From assembly GCA_024402475.1 (NCBI GenBank), contig JAKSTQ010000012.1, positions 1 through 64,000 on the forward strand: a stretch of 64,000 nt of DNA. The letters run 5' to 3'. Shown here in pieces: positions 1 through 8,196 of this stretch; within the stretch, counting starts at the first letter, position 1; each line of letters opens with the position of its first letter. Under the pieces are notes generated by a model, which was not told the DNA's origin, searched no databases, and saw only the letters and a program-made list of their open reading frames with translations. This DNA comes from Treponema sp. Lineage in GTDB: Bacteria > Spirochaetota > Spirochaetia > Treponematales > Treponemataceae. The position numbers were made by a program, and so were the translations under genes.

Positions 1-31
1 GACGTTCTTCACGACTGTAATTTGATTTCAT
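1..31 (-). CDS. Start of an unidentified CDS, cut by the left edge
   Basis: Only the first ten codons are visible (peptide begins MKSNYSREER) before the window ends. The start is supported by a Shine-Dalgarno-like AAGGTGG about 8 nt upstream of the ATG at 31. It lies about 80 nt downstream of mnmA on the same strand, so it may be co-transcribed. Function cannot be assigned from ten residues. Confidence 0.45.
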   Translation of the reverse strand, partial: MKSNYSREER

Positions 32-109
32 AATTTCTTCCACCTTGGGTAGAAGATTAGATCAAAGATTTATTTTGGGAAAATACATGAGAATTGACGG
101 TTACGGGAA

Positions 110-1294
110 TTATTTTATTACCTTTGTAATAATTCCGCCGCCTGCAATAACACCGTCTTTGTAAAGAACTGCACTCTGACCGCAGGCAACAGCTCTCTGT
201 GGTGTATCAAACATAATTTTCCATGGCTGACCTTTGTATTCTGTATCATCGCCGTCCTGGCGGACATAACGGGTTATCTTACAGTTTACCGGTTTACTTG
301 CAAGCCTGATTTTTACAAGAGCTTCAAATTCATCCTGAGGTTCAACTTCTCCTGGCCAGACAAAATCATCTGCAATAAGTCCGCTGGAATTTAATTCTTC
401 GTTTTTAGCAAGAATTACAAGATTATTCTTTGCATCGATGGAATGAACATAAACCGGATAGTTTACTGCAACACCTAATCCGCGGCGCTGGCCAACAGTA
501 TAATATTCAATTCCTTTATGATGACCAAGCACATGACCGTCAAGATCGATAATGTCTCCCGGAATACTTTCTTTGTCTGCAAAAAGTGAATCACGGTATT
601 CTTCACCAACAAAGTCCTGACTTTCTTCTCTGTTGGCAGCTTCAAGATTTGCTTTACGTGCGATTTCAAAAACTTCTGACTTTTTAATTGCAGAAAGCGG
701 AAATCTTACTTTTTCAAGAACCTTTGACGGCACTCTGTAAATAAAATAGGTCTGGTCCTTACTTGAATCAACTGCGCCGCTTATCATAAACGGTCTTACA
801 TCTGTTCCAAAAAGGCCTTCTTCAGGGCGGACAATATTTGCGTAATGCCCTGTACAAAAGTAGTCATAATGAACTCCAAGTTTTTCGACTGCTTCAAGCA
901 TTGCACCGAATTTGATATTACGGTTACACATTACGCATGGATTGGGAGTTCTGCCGCTTCTGTATTCTGATGTATAATAGTTGAGGACTTTTTCTTTATA
1001 TTCTTTACTTACATCTACAACATGATATTCAATGTCGTGTTCCTCACAGAATTTTTTGCATTCTGCAATGTTCTGTTTTTCGCCTGGCCCGAAACACGCT
1101 TCTTTAATTTTTGTACGGTTTGTATCTTTTCTTAATTCAACGACAGTTCCATCCCAAAGGCTCATTGTAACGCCGATTACTTTACAGCCCATTTCTTTTA
1201 GTAAAATGGCAGTGGTTGTAGAATCAACTCCGCCTGAAAGTCCTACTAAGACTGTATCACCTGCTTTCGGCATCTGCTGATTTATGTAATTCAT
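110..1294 (-). CDS. mnmA: tRNA-specific 2-thiouridylase MnmA
   Basis: Cytoplasmic ATP-dependent enzyme that thiolates U34 of tRNA-Lys, -Glu and -Gln, taking sulfur from a relay fed by a cysteine desulfurase. The 394-residue protein opens with the PP-loop motif GLSGGVDST (residues 18-26) and carries TPNPCVMCNR around residues 116-125, which includes the catalytic Cys120. The second active-site cysteine, found in most family members in a motif like SQxICF, is absent: residues 225-230 read SQDFVG. The protein is slightly longer than the usual 360-370 residues because of an N-terminal insert around residues 50-85 that contains extra cysteines. Its ATG overlaps the LysR stop (ATGA), with AAGGAGA upstream, so both genes share a transcript. 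Confidence 0.93.
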   Translation of the reverse strand: MNYINQQMPKAGDTVLVGLSGGVDSTTTAILLKEMGCKVIGVTMSLWDGTVVELRKDTNRTKIKEACFGPGEKQNIAECKKFCEEHDIEYHVVDVSKEYKEKVLNYYTSEYRSGRTPNPCVMCNRNIKFGAMLEAVEKLGVHYDYFCTGHYANIVRPEEGLFGTDVRPFMISGAVDSSKDQTYFIYRVPSKVLEKVRFPLSAIKKSEVFEIARKANLEAANREESQDFVGEEYRDSLFADKESIPGDIIDLDGHVLGHHKGIEYYTVGQRRGLGVAVNYPVYVHSIDAKNNLVILAKNEELNSSGLIADDFVWPGEVEPQDEFEALVKIRLASKPVNCKITRYVRQDGDDTEYKGQPWKIMFDTPQRAVACGQSAVLYKDGVIAGGGIITKVIK

Positions 1295-2229
1295 TTTTTA
1301 GTCTCCTTTTTCAGATACAGTTTTAATTCTTCAAGATATTTTACGCCGGCATTGGAAAGAACAGTATTGGCTTTTGTAATATAACCGATCTGCATTGCAG
1401 CGTCTGCGTTTTCGTTGTCCTTAAACGGCACTGCAATAAAATCATCGCCATTCAATTCCTGACTGATAATTCCTGAACACAAACAGAATGCATTGAGGCC
1501 GACCATAAGGTTTAGGTTTGTTGCCCTGTCTGTTGTCTTAATAATTTTTGAATATTCCCTGTCCGCAAAAATTTCTTCTGTATAATAAAATGAACTTGAT
1601 GCATTCTGATCAAAAATCAGGCACGGATATTCCTGTAATTCTTCAAATGAAATTGACTTCTTTTTTGCAAGCGGATGATTTTTCCAGATATAAACATAAA
1701 CCTTACAGTCAACAAGAGGCGTAAAAATCAGTTCACGGGATTTAAGAACTTTCTGAAGATATGATCTGTTAAAGTCACTTAGGTTAAGGATACCGATTTC
1801 GCTTCTCATTGTAGCAACATCTTCGATTACGGTTGCAGTGCGGGTTTCGTTAATTGCAAATTCATATTCCCCGTTTGAAGTATCAGCTTCGATTTTCTTG
1901 ACAAGATTAATGAACGATTTTACGCAAAAAGAATAATGCTGACAGCTTACTGCAAATTTCTTTTTTCGTTTTTTTGAACTGTCAAAATTATCAAGAAGAT
2001 TTTCGTACTGTGCATAAATCTGTCTTGCATGCTGAACGAATTCTTTACCTTCGTTTGTAAGGCTGATTCCTTTAGTTGAACGGTTAAAAATCCGGATATT
2101 GAATTCATTTTCCACATCTTTTATTGCTGTAGTCAATGAAGGCTGGGAAATATAAAGCTTTTCTGCTGCCTTATTCAGCGAACCGATTTCTGAAACGCCG
2201 ATTACATATTTTAACTGCTGTAATGTCAT
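1291..2229 (-). CDS. LysR-family transcriptional regulator
   Basis: A 312-residue protein with an N-terminal winged helix-turn-helix (TLQQLKYVIGVSEIGSLNKAAEKLYISQPS..., residues 2-60) and a LysR-type effector-binding domain after about residue 90. The start is placed at 2229 (MTLQQLKY), not at an upstream in-frame codon, because family members begin here and because a TATAAT box (2236-2241 on this strand) ends 7 nt before it. The leader would therefore be absent and no Shine-Dalgarno is present. It is translationally coupled to mnmA downstream (ATGA overlap) and divergent from the zinc-ribbon gene at 2300; their promoters overlap, so it may regulate itself and that gene. The effector is unknown. 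Confidence 0.9.
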   Translation of the reverse strand: MTLQQLKYVIGVSEIGSLNKAAEKLYISQPSLTTAIKDVENEFNIRIFNRSTKGISLTNEGKEFVQHARQIYAQYENLLDNFDSSKKRKKKFAVSCQHYSFCVKSFINLVKKIEADTSNGEYEFAINETRTATVIEDVATMRSEIGILNLSDFNRSYLQKVLKSRELIFTPLVDCKVYVYIWKNHPLAKKKSISFEELQEYPCLIFDQNASSSFYYTEEIFADREYSKIIKTTDRATNLNLMVGLNAFCLCSGIISQELNGDDFIAVPFKDNENADAAMQIGYITKANTVLSNAGVKYLEELKLYLKKETKK

Positions 2230-2235
2230 AGCGTT

Positions 2236-2293
2236 ATTATAGAAAAAAACTATACCATTTAGCAATAGATAATTCCTATAATCATGCTATAAT
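2236..2293. promoter_or_regulatory. Overlapping divergent promoters
   Basis: On the minus strand TTGCTA (2260-2265), an 18-nt spacer and TATAAT (2236-2241) precede the LysR gene. On the plus strand TAGATA (2266-2271), a 16-nt spacer and TATAAT (2288-2293) precede the gene at 2300. Both -10 boxes end 7 nt before the A of the ATG, so transcription is predicted to start at the first codon in both directions. Confidence 0.6.
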
Positions 2294-2299
2294 TTAATT

Positions 2300-2584
2300 A
2301 TGATTTGTTATAAATGTAAAAATGAAATTAACGTTACTCAGATCAGCCGTACAACAGAATGTCCTTCCTGCCACGCTGACCTTCATGTATGCAAAGCCTG
2401 TAAATTCTACAGTCCCGGAAGTCACTATGACTGCAAGGAATCAATCGAAGATCCTGTCAGCGATAAAGACCATGCAAATTTCTGCGACTGGTTCAAGTTA
2501 AAGGAAATTACTGCGGGAGAAAACGATTCAGGCAAAGACAAAGCGGCCGCTGCACGGGACGCCTTCAATTCACTTTTTAACTAG
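2300..2584 (+). CDS. Small zinc-ribbon-like protein of unknown function
   Basis: A 94-residue soluble protein. The first half is cysteine-rich: CYKC near residue 3, CPSCH near residue 21, CKACKFY near residue 30, then further Cys and His residues to about residue 62, which suggests one or two zinc sites. The tail is charged and probably disordered. No catalytic motif is visible. It is transcribed divergently from the LysR regulator, with a TATAAT ending 7 nt before the ATG and no Shine-Dalgarno. Its stop codon and that of convergent folE are formed by the same CTAG (2581-2584). I do not recognise a named family; a metal-binding or nucleic-acid-binding role is a guess. Confidence 0.8.
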   Translation: MICYKCKNEINVTQISRTTECPSCHADLHVCKACKFYSPGSHYDCKESIEDPVSDKDHANFCDWFKLKEITAGENDSGKDKAAAARDAFNSLFN

Positions 2585-3162
2585 CACAAGGCAAGAAAAT
2601 CACGGCGAAGGCTTTCATCTGCCTTGAATCTGCCGTGCATTGTCATTGTTGTAGTTTTAGCACCAGGCTTTTTGATTCCCCGTGTTGTGAGGCAGGCATG
2701 TTCACCTTTAATCACAACCATAACATCTTTTGTATCAAGAATTTCTTCAAGAATCCATGCAATATCTGTTCCAATCCTTTCCTGAAGCTGAAGTCTTTTG
2801 CAGACCATTTCTACGATACGAGGAATTTTTGAAAGCCCGATAATTTTTTTGTTGGGAATATATGCGACATTCACCGTAAAATTATACATCAGCGCAATAT
2901 GATGTTCGCAGTAAGAAAATGCTTCGATTCCTGTAACTGCAACCATATCAGAATTTTCCGGAGCGTCAAAACATTTTCCGTAAGCATCTGCAATTTCCTG
3001 ATTTGTATAACGCATGCCTTCAAAAACTTCGTCATACATTCTGGCAACACGGTCAGGAGTCTGCGCAAGATCCTTGTTCTGCACATCTGCCCCTAATGCC
3101 TCAAGAATTGTCTTTACGGCCTGGGAGATTTTTTCCATATTTTCCTGACTGAGATGGCGCAT
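2581..3162 (-). CDS. folE: GTP cyclohydrolase I
   Basis: Cytoplasmic enzyme that converts GTP to 7,8-dihydroneopterin triphosphate, the first step of tetrahydrofolate synthesis and also used for queuosine precursors. The 193-residue length is normal. Visible family features are FSYCEHH (Cys and His zinc ligands), the IGLSKIPR segment, and HACLTTRGIKK, which contains the third zinc ligand and catalytic residues. The start is supported by an AAAGAGGA Shine-Dalgarno 8 nt upstream. It is a single gene, convergent with the zinc-ribbon gene and sharing its CTAG stop, and divergent from the Hpt gene. Confidence 0.96.
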   Translation of the reverse strand: MRHLSQENMEKISQAVKTILEALGADVQNKDLAQTPDRVARMYDEVFEGMRYTNQEIADAYGKCFDAPENSDMVAVTGIEAFSYCEHHIALMYNFTVNVAYIPNKKIIGLSKIPRIVEMVCKRLQLQERIGTDIAWILEEILDTKDVMVVIKGEHACLTTRGIKKPGAKTTTMTMHGRFKADESLRRDFLALC

Positions 3163-3286
3163 CGTTAATATCCTCTTTGAACTGATGTTCCTATAAGATA
3201 CCCTAAAACGAACTAAAATTCAATTTTTTCATGATTTTTTTAATATTTTCTATAAATTCTTTGTAACTTTTTTCAATTTCAGCCGT

Positions 3287-3370
3287 TATATTGATAAACA
3301 AAGTAAAAAAATAGATTAATATACCTCCGGGAGTGACGGTCAGAAAGAAGTACTGGCCGTCACTTTTTTT
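3287..3370 (+). ncRNA. Possible small RNA ending in an orphan terminator
   Basis: A strong plus-strand hairpin (AGTGACGG 3332-3339 with CCGTCACT 3357-3364, then seven Ts) has no plus-strand gene upstream for about 750 nt, because folE runs the other way. A TATATT (3287-3292) with TTGTAA 20 nt further upstream could start a transcript of roughly 70 nt near 3299. It would contain CCTCC (3324-3328), complementary to a Shine-Dalgarno. The promoter spacing is poor, so the RNA is a hypothesis; the hairpin itself is clear. Confidence 0.35.
3332..3370 (+). terminator. Rho-independent terminator
   Basis: The outer stem AGTGACGG/CCGTCACT is extended by TCAG/CTGG pairs around the loop and followed by TTTTTTT. 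It lies upstream of the Hpt promoter and insulates it. Confidence 0.8.
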
Positions 3371-3409
3371 GTTGTTTTTATGGCAGAATGGGTATATAAT
3401 AGAGATATT

Positions 3410-3763
3410 ATGACATTTGACGAATTACTTCCTGCCATTATTGGTGATATTCCAGAAACTCTTGCCCGCTTTTGTGACAATAAAGCATTACTTGAAAAAT
3501 TCATCAGAAAATTCCCTGATGATGCCAATTTTGCAAAATTCAAGGAAATTGCAGAAACAGGCGACTGGGCAGAACTTGAAGTTACAGCTCACACCCTTAA
3601 AGGGTTTGTAGGAAATCTTGGTATTACAAAATTGTATGACCTTTTTACACGAATCGTGAACGAATACCGTGCTTCCAACAATGATGCAGTAAAAGAACTT
3701 ATTCCGCAGGCTGTTGCATGTGGAGAAGAAGTAATTGGTCTTATCAAACAGCTTGATAACTAG
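3410..3763 (+). CDS. Histidine phosphotransfer (Hpt) domain protein
   Basis: A single-domain phosphorelay protein of 117 residues. The motif AHTLKGFVGNLG around residues 60-72 has the phospho-accepting His and the Lys-Gly that follow it in Hpt domains; the rest is predicted helical. I start it at 3410 (MTFDELL) because a TATAAT (3395-3400) sits inside the longer reading frame beginning at 3380, and TTGTTT lies 17 nt upstream of it. The leader is about 3 nt and there is no Shine-Dalgarno. It lies 15 nt upstream of a single-domain response regulator, which suggests the two exchange phosphate. The sensor kinase is not in this window. Confidence 0.85.
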   Translation: MTFDELLPAIIGDIPETLARFCDNKALLEKFIRKFPDDANFAKFKEIAETGDWAELEVTAHTLKGFVGNLGITKLYDLFTRIVNEYRASNNDAVKELIPQAVACGEEVIGLIKQLDN

Positions 3764-3778
3764 AGAGGGAATTTTTAT

Positions 3779-4201
3779 ATGGGTGACAAGAAGAAAATCA
3801 TAGTTATTGATGATGTTGAATTGAACCGCGCAATCTTAGGCGAAGCTTTTTCTAAGGAATTTGAAATTCTTGAAGCAGAAGATGGTCTTGAAGGTCTTGA
3901 AAAAATCAAAAATAACGAAGAAGACCTTGCAGCAATCTTCCTTGACATCATCATGCCTGGAATGGACGGATTCACAGTTCTCCAGGAATTAGACAAAATG
4001 GAAATCATGAAACGTATTCCGTTGTTCCTTATCACTACAGAAACAACAGATTATGTTGTTAACCATGCCTACAATTACGGCGTAGTTGATGTAATTCAAA
4101 AGCCGTTCAACCTGATGATTATTGAACGCCGTGTACGCAATATCATCGAACTTTTTGAAACAAAGAATAAACTCCAGAAACTTCTGGACGAAAAAAAATA
4201 A
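3779..4201 (+). CDS. Single-domain response regulator
   Basis: A 140-residue CheY-like receiver. The acidic pair is in VIDD near residue 10, the phosphorylated Asp in FLDIIMPGMDG near residue 59, the conserved Thr in LITTET, and the Lys in IQKPF near residue 107. A charged helical tail of about 25 residues follows the receiver; there is no output domain. GAGAGGGA upstream gives a good ribosome site. It follows the Hpt gene directly, so the likely job is to receive or buffer phosphate in a phosphorelay or to act by binding a partner. Confidence 0.9.
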   Translation: MGDKKKIIVIDDVELNRAILGEAFSKEFEILEAEDGLEGLEKIKNNEEDLAAIFLDIIMPGMDGFTVLQELDKMEIMKRIPLFLITTETTDYVVNHAYNYGVVDVIQKPFNLMIIERRVRNIIELFETKNKLQKLLDEKK

Positions 4202-4209
4202 AACTTACG

Positions 4210-4240
4210 GCCAGGTCTTTTAAGTCCTGGCTTTATTTTT
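4210..4240 (+). terminator. Rho-independent terminator after the response regulator
   Basis: GCCAGG (4210-4215) pairs with CCTGGC (4226-4231), followed by TTTATTTTT. It ends the Hpt/response-regulator transcript just before dgt. Confidence 0.8.
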
Positions 4241-4248
4241 GGTGACCA

Positions 4249-5520
4249 ATGAAAGATTCATTTAAAGAAGCAGCATGTATTCCACAATCAGAAAAATGGG
4301 AAGCCGCAACACAGCGTCTTTCTCCATTATACAACCGCGGTAATGATATCCGTTCCGACTTTGAACGCGACTACACCAGACTTTTACACAGTCAGGCCTA
4401 CAGAAGACTTCGTCACAAGACACAGGTTTTCTTTGCTCCCCACAATGATCACATCTGTACACGAATGGAACATGTCGGCCACGTTGCTTCTGTTGCTACT
4501 ACCATTGCAAAATATCTTGGCCTTAACGACCAGTTGACTTCTGCAATTGCTATCGGTCATGACATCGGACATGCACCTTTCGGTCACTATGGCGAAGACT
4601 GCCTTAATTCCCTTATGGAACAGAAAGAAGGCCAGAATGCTCCGAAAAAATTCTGGCATGAACGCAATTCACTTTTCTTTGCTGATTATATCGAAACACT
4701 TGCCGACCCTAACGGTTTTCAGAAATCCCTTAATCTTACCTACGCCGTAAGAGACGGACTCATCTGCCACTGCGGAGAAATTGACCAGCAGGGAATCAAG
4801 CCGCGCACTGACAACATTGACCTTTACACAATAAAACGCCCGGGCCTTTTACAGCCATTCACCTGGGAAGGCTGCGTTGTAAAAGTTGCAGATAAAGTTG
4901 CATTCCTTGGCCGCGATATAGAAGATGCCCGTGCGTACCATATTCTTGACATGAGCGCATATAGAAAACTCCGTGAAATTGTGGGATCAACACTTGGATT
5001 TGAAGGCAAAGGCCAGAAAGCATTCCGAAGCGGCAAAGCAGTTAACACAACGGTTTTAATCAACGACCTCATTGTTGATTTATGTGAACAGTCGAGTCCC
5101 GAAAAAGGATTATGCTTCAGTAACGAATATTTTGCATTCATTAAAGAACTCAAGCACTTTAGTTTTACACATATCTATGATCACTGGCGCCTTCAGGAAT
5201 TCCAGAAGTATGCAAAAAATATCCTGGAAACAATTTACATCACATTAATGAAGACTCAGGTTTACGCCCAGCACGGAAGAGAATCATCTGCATTGCAGAA
5301 TTTCAAAAAATTGGGAAATACATTTGAAGACTGGCTTGTAAAATATTCCAACTACCAGCCAAATTCACAAAAAGACCGTAAGCACATCATGCGTTATGAT
5401 ACACCGCAGGTCTTTGACATTTATAATGACGAATCATTCCAGAAATGCGTAATTGAATACATCTCCGGAATGACCGATCAGTTTGCAATTGAAGTTTACG
5501 AAGAAATTATTACGTTCTAA
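4249..5520 (+). CDS. dgt: Deoxyguanosinetriphosphate triphosphohydrolase-like HD protein
   Basis: Cytoplasmic HD-domain hydrolase that converts dNTPs (classically dGTP) to the nucleoside and triphosphate, adjusting nucleotide pools. The 423-residue protein has the N-terminal RDYTRLLHSQAYRRLRHKTQV segment, the first metal His in RMEHVGHV, and the HD motif AIGHDIGHAPFGHYGE around residues 101-116. Length and order fit the Dgt family. The start is preceded by GGTGA. Its stop shares bases with convergent murA (CTAA at 5517-5520), with no terminator between them. Which dNTP it prefers cannot be read from sequence. Confidence 0.93.
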   Translation: MKDSFKEAACIPQSEKWEAATQRLSPLYNRGNDIRSDFERDYTRLLHSQAYRRLRHKTQVFFAPHNDHICTRMEHVGHVASVATTIAKYLGLNDQLTSAIAIGHDIGHAPFGHYGEDCLNSLMEQKEGQNAPKKFWHERNSLFFADYIETLADPNGFQKSLNLTYAVRDGLICHCGEIDQQGIKPRTDNIDLYTIKRPGLLQPFTWEGCVVKVADKVAFLGRDIEDARAYHILDMSAYRKLREIVGSTLGFEGKGQKAFRSGKAVNTTVLINDLIVDLCEQSSPEKGLCFSNEYFAFIKELKHFSFTHIYDHWRLQEFQKYAKNILETIYITLMKTQVYAQHGRESSALQNFKKLGNTFEDWLVKYSNYQPNSQKDRKHIMRYDTPQVFDIYNDESFQKCVIEYISGMTDQFAIEVYEEIITF

Positions 5521-6797
5521 ACTTCTACACGCTGAATGTGAGCGCCAAGATTCTGCAGGCGTTCAACAAGATTTTCGTAACCGCGTTCAATCTGATAAAC
5601 GTTTGAAATACGGCTTTCTCCCTGTGCGCTTAATGCAGCAATAACCATTGCCATTCCTGCACGAACATCAGGACTTACAAGGTGATCTCCGTGAAGAGTA
5701 CATGGTCCTGAAACAACTGCGCGGTGAGGATCACACAAAGTAATGCAGCCGCCCATGTTAATAAGCTTATCAACAAAGAACATGCGTGACTCAAACATTT
5801 TTTCAAAAATAAGAACAGTTCCATCAACCTGAGTTGCAACTACTGTCATAATACTTGTAAGGTCAGCAGGGAATCCAGGCCATGGAGAATCATCGATTTT
5901 TGGAGTCATTCCGCCAAGGTCTGTGTTAACCTTAAGTTCCTGCCCCTGCTTTACAGTAAGTGTATCGCCTTCGATAGTCCAGTGAATTCCAAGTTTAGAA
6001 AATGCCGGACGCAAAGGACGCATATCTTTTGGATTAATTCCTTCGATTGTAATTGAACCTTTTGTTGCAGCAGCAAGTCCGATAAACGAACCGATTTCCA
6101 TGTAATCAGGACCGATTTCAAATTCCGCACCATGAAGTTCCTTAACGCCGTCAATATACAATGTATTGCTGCCAACACCAGTAATTTTTGCACCCATTGC
6201 ATTAAGCATGTTACACAAATCCTGGACATGAGGTTCACTTGCAGCATTAGAAATGATTGTCTGGCCTTCTGCAAGAACTGCTGCCATCAAGGCATTTTCT
6301 GTTGCTGTAACCGATGCTTCATCAAGGAATATATCAGCGCCGACAAGTTTATTTGCAGAAAAAACAAAAGCACCATCAATATCAACGCGGGCACCCAGTT
6401 CTGTCAAAGCAAGAAAATGTGTATCAAGCCGGCGGCGACCAATAACATCACCTCCTGGCGGTGGCATAATTGCTTTACCAAATCGTCCTACAAGAGGACC
6501 TGCAAACAAAATTGATGCACGGATTTTTTTAGAAAGATCAGCAGGAATGTCATTGCGGGTCAATTTTTCGCATGCAACAGTCCATGTATTTTTAGAAAGC
6601 TTTTCTACTTTCGCACCAAGTGCTTCGAGAATACGGAACATTACGCCGGTATCTTCGATTTCAGGAATATTTTTAAGTGTTACCTTTTCTTTTGTAAGTA
6701 AAGTTGCGGCGATACATGGAAGAGCAGAATTTTTATTTCCGCTTGCCTTGATTTTTCCTTTAATAGGAAATCCGCCTTCGATTATATATTCGTGCAT
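5517..6797 (-). CDS. murA: UDP-N-acetylglucosamine 1-carboxyvinyltransferase with Asp at the catalytic Cys position
   Basis: First committed enzyme of peptidoglycan precursor synthesis; transfers enolpyruvate from PEP to UDP-GlcNAc in the cytoplasm. Length (426 residues) and domain architecture are normal, with the substrate loop GNKNSALP near residue 20. The active-site loop reads PPPGGDVIGRR (residues 112-122), so position 117 is Asp (codon GAT at 6447-6449 on this strand) where most MurA have Cys. Asp variants are active and resist fosfomycin in other bacteria. It sits 14 nt downstream of pepT with CTGGAG as ribosome site, and convergently overlaps dgt by 4 nt. Confidence 0.95.
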   Translation of the reverse strand: MHEYIIEGGFPIKGKIKASGNKNSALPCIAATLLTKEKVTLKNIPEIEDTGVMFRILEALGAKVEKLSKNTWTVACEKLTRNDIPADLSKKIRASILFAGPLVGRFGKAIMPPPGGDVIGRRRLDTHFLALTELGARVDIDGAFVFSANKLVGADIFLDEASVTATENALMAAVLAEGQTIISNAASEPHVQDLCNMLNAMGAKITGVGSNTLYIDGVKELHGAEFEIGPDYMEIGSFIGLAAATKGSITIEGINPKDMRPLRPAFSKLGIHWTIEGDTLTVKQGQELKVNTDLGGMTPKIDDSPWPGFPADLTSIMTVVATQVDGTVLIFEKMFESRMFFVDKLINMGGCITLCDPHRAVVSGPCTLHGDHLVSPDVRAGMAMVIAALSAQGESRISNVYQIERGYENLVERLQNLGAHIQRVEV

Positions 6798-6811
6798 TAT
6801 GTACTCCAGTT

Positions 6812-8077
6812 TTATTTTGCGATTAACTCACTTAGTCCTATTAGAATATCGGTTGCTTTTAGCATTTGCGATAGAGAAACCCATTCATAAGGCGAGTGAT
6901 AATTATAGGCACCAGTAAAAATATTCGGGGTTGGAATGCCCATTTCTGTAAGGCGTGAACCATCTGTTCCTCCACGAATTATGGTGAACTCAGGTTCTAC
7001 TCCACTGTGCCGGTAAGCCTGTTCCAGAACATCCTTTACATACGGTGTCCTGTCGATGATGTCTTTCATGTTAAGATACTGCTGAATATGTTCAACTGAG
7101 ACCTTGCCGCCAAAAGCACTTTCTGTCATTTTTGCAAGCTGATTAACATATGCTTTGCGCTCATTCATGCTGTTCATGTCAAAATCACGCAGGAACAAAG
7201 ACACAGAGGCTTCTTCCATTGAACCAGAAATTCCAAGCGGGCAGAAAAATCCAAGACGACCGTCAGTAGTTTCAGGAGCCTGATTGCGGGGAAGTCCGTT
7301 AACAAAATATGATGCCATTGAAATTGCATTAACCATTCCATTGGCACGTGCATTATTTGTATGGCTTGCAACTCCCTTAAAAGTTACGACAGATTTAAAG
7401 GCATTGAAACATTCACATTCAAGTTCACCTTCTGCACTTCCGTCGACTGTATATGCAAATTTTGATTCAATTAAATCTGCAGGAACATTATCCATTCCGT
7501 GGCCTGTTTCTTCATCCGGTGAAAAAATAACTTCGATTTTTCCGTGGCGAATTTCCGGATGGCAGATAAGATAATTCATTGCAGTAACAATTGCTGCAAC
7601 GCCTGCCTTATCATCGCCGCCCAAAAGTGTTGTTCCGTCGGTTGTAATGACTGTATCATGAACTTTGCCGCATTCTTTGAGGGCTGGAATTTTTTCAGGG
7701 TCAAGAACAATTCCGTCTTTAAGTTGAATTACGCTGCCATCATAACCAGGAATTATGTTCGGTTTAACGTCTTTTCCGCTGGCTTCTTCTACAGTGTCCA
7801 TATGAGCAAGAAGAGCAAAAGGTTTTACATTCTGGCATTCAGGGCTAGAGTCAAGGTAAGCATAAACATAACCGTGTTCAGTAAGTTTGATTCCTTTAAG
7901 GCCAAGAGATTCAAGTTCAGCAGCTAAAATTTTAGCAAATTCCATCTGCTGCGGTGTAGACGGCTGAATTCCCTGATCTGCACTTTCTGAGGAACTTGTA
8001 GACCAGATTTTTGCATATTTAACAAAGCGTTCGAGAAGTTCTTTTTCTTCTGCGGAATTGTTTTTTAAGAATTTCAT
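6812..8077 (-). CDS. pepT: Peptidase T (tripeptide aminopeptidase)
   Basis: Cytoplasmic M20-family di-zinc exopeptidase that removes N-terminal residues from tripeptides. In 421 residues the metal and catalytic segments are visible in order: LLAHMDTVEEASG (His and catalytic Asp), LLGGDDKAGVA (bridging Asp), SPDEETGHG (catalytic and metal Glu), YTVDGSAEGE (Asp), and YNYHSPYEW (last His). It is first in a pepT-murA operon. TATAAT lies only 4 nt upstream of the chosen ATG on this strand (8081-8086), so either transcription starts inside the codon or a shifted -10 (TATATA, 8083-8088) is used; no Shine-Dalgarno is present. Confidence 0.94.
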   Translation of the reverse strand: MKFLKNNSAEEKELLERFVKYAKIWSTSSSESADQGIQPSTPQQMEFAKILAAELESLGLKGIKLTEHGYVYAYLDSSPECQNVKPFALLAHMDTVEEASGKDVKPNIIPGYDGSVIQLKDGIVLDPEKIPALKECGKVHDTVITTDGTTLLGGDDKAGVAAIVTAMNYLICHPEIRHGKIEVIFSPDEETGHGMDNVPADLIESKFAYTVDGSAEGELECECFNAFKSVVTFKGVASHTNNARANGMVNAISMASYFVNGLPRNQAPETTDGRLGFFCPLGISGSMEEASVSLFLRDFDMNSMNERKAYVNQLAKMTESAFGGKVSVEHIQQYLNMKDIIDRTPYVKDVLEQAYRHSGVEPEFTIIRGGTDGSRLTEMGIPTPNIFTGAYNYHSPYEWVSLSQMLKATDILIGLSELIAK

Positions 8078-8157
8078 ACTATTATATAGAATATATTAAA
8101 AAGCGGCTTTACGCAATCTCAACTGTTTTTCAAAATCTCCATTAACTCTGCATAGAG

Positions 8158-8186
8158 TAGTCATTTTTTTTCTTTATTGCTATAAT
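8158..8186 (+). promoter_or_regulatory. Promoter of the threonine-synthase-like gene
   Basis: TAGTCA (8158-8163), a 17-nt spacer and TATAAT (8181-8186). The predicted transcript starts about 4 nt before the ATG at 8197, with no Shine-Dalgarno. Confidence 0.65.
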
Positions 8187-8196
8187 TACACCAATT

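Noticed and set aside
6253..6918. 221-codon plus-strand frame opposite murA
   Set aside because: It lies wholly antisense to a conserved enzyme and has no ribosome site or recognisable domain.
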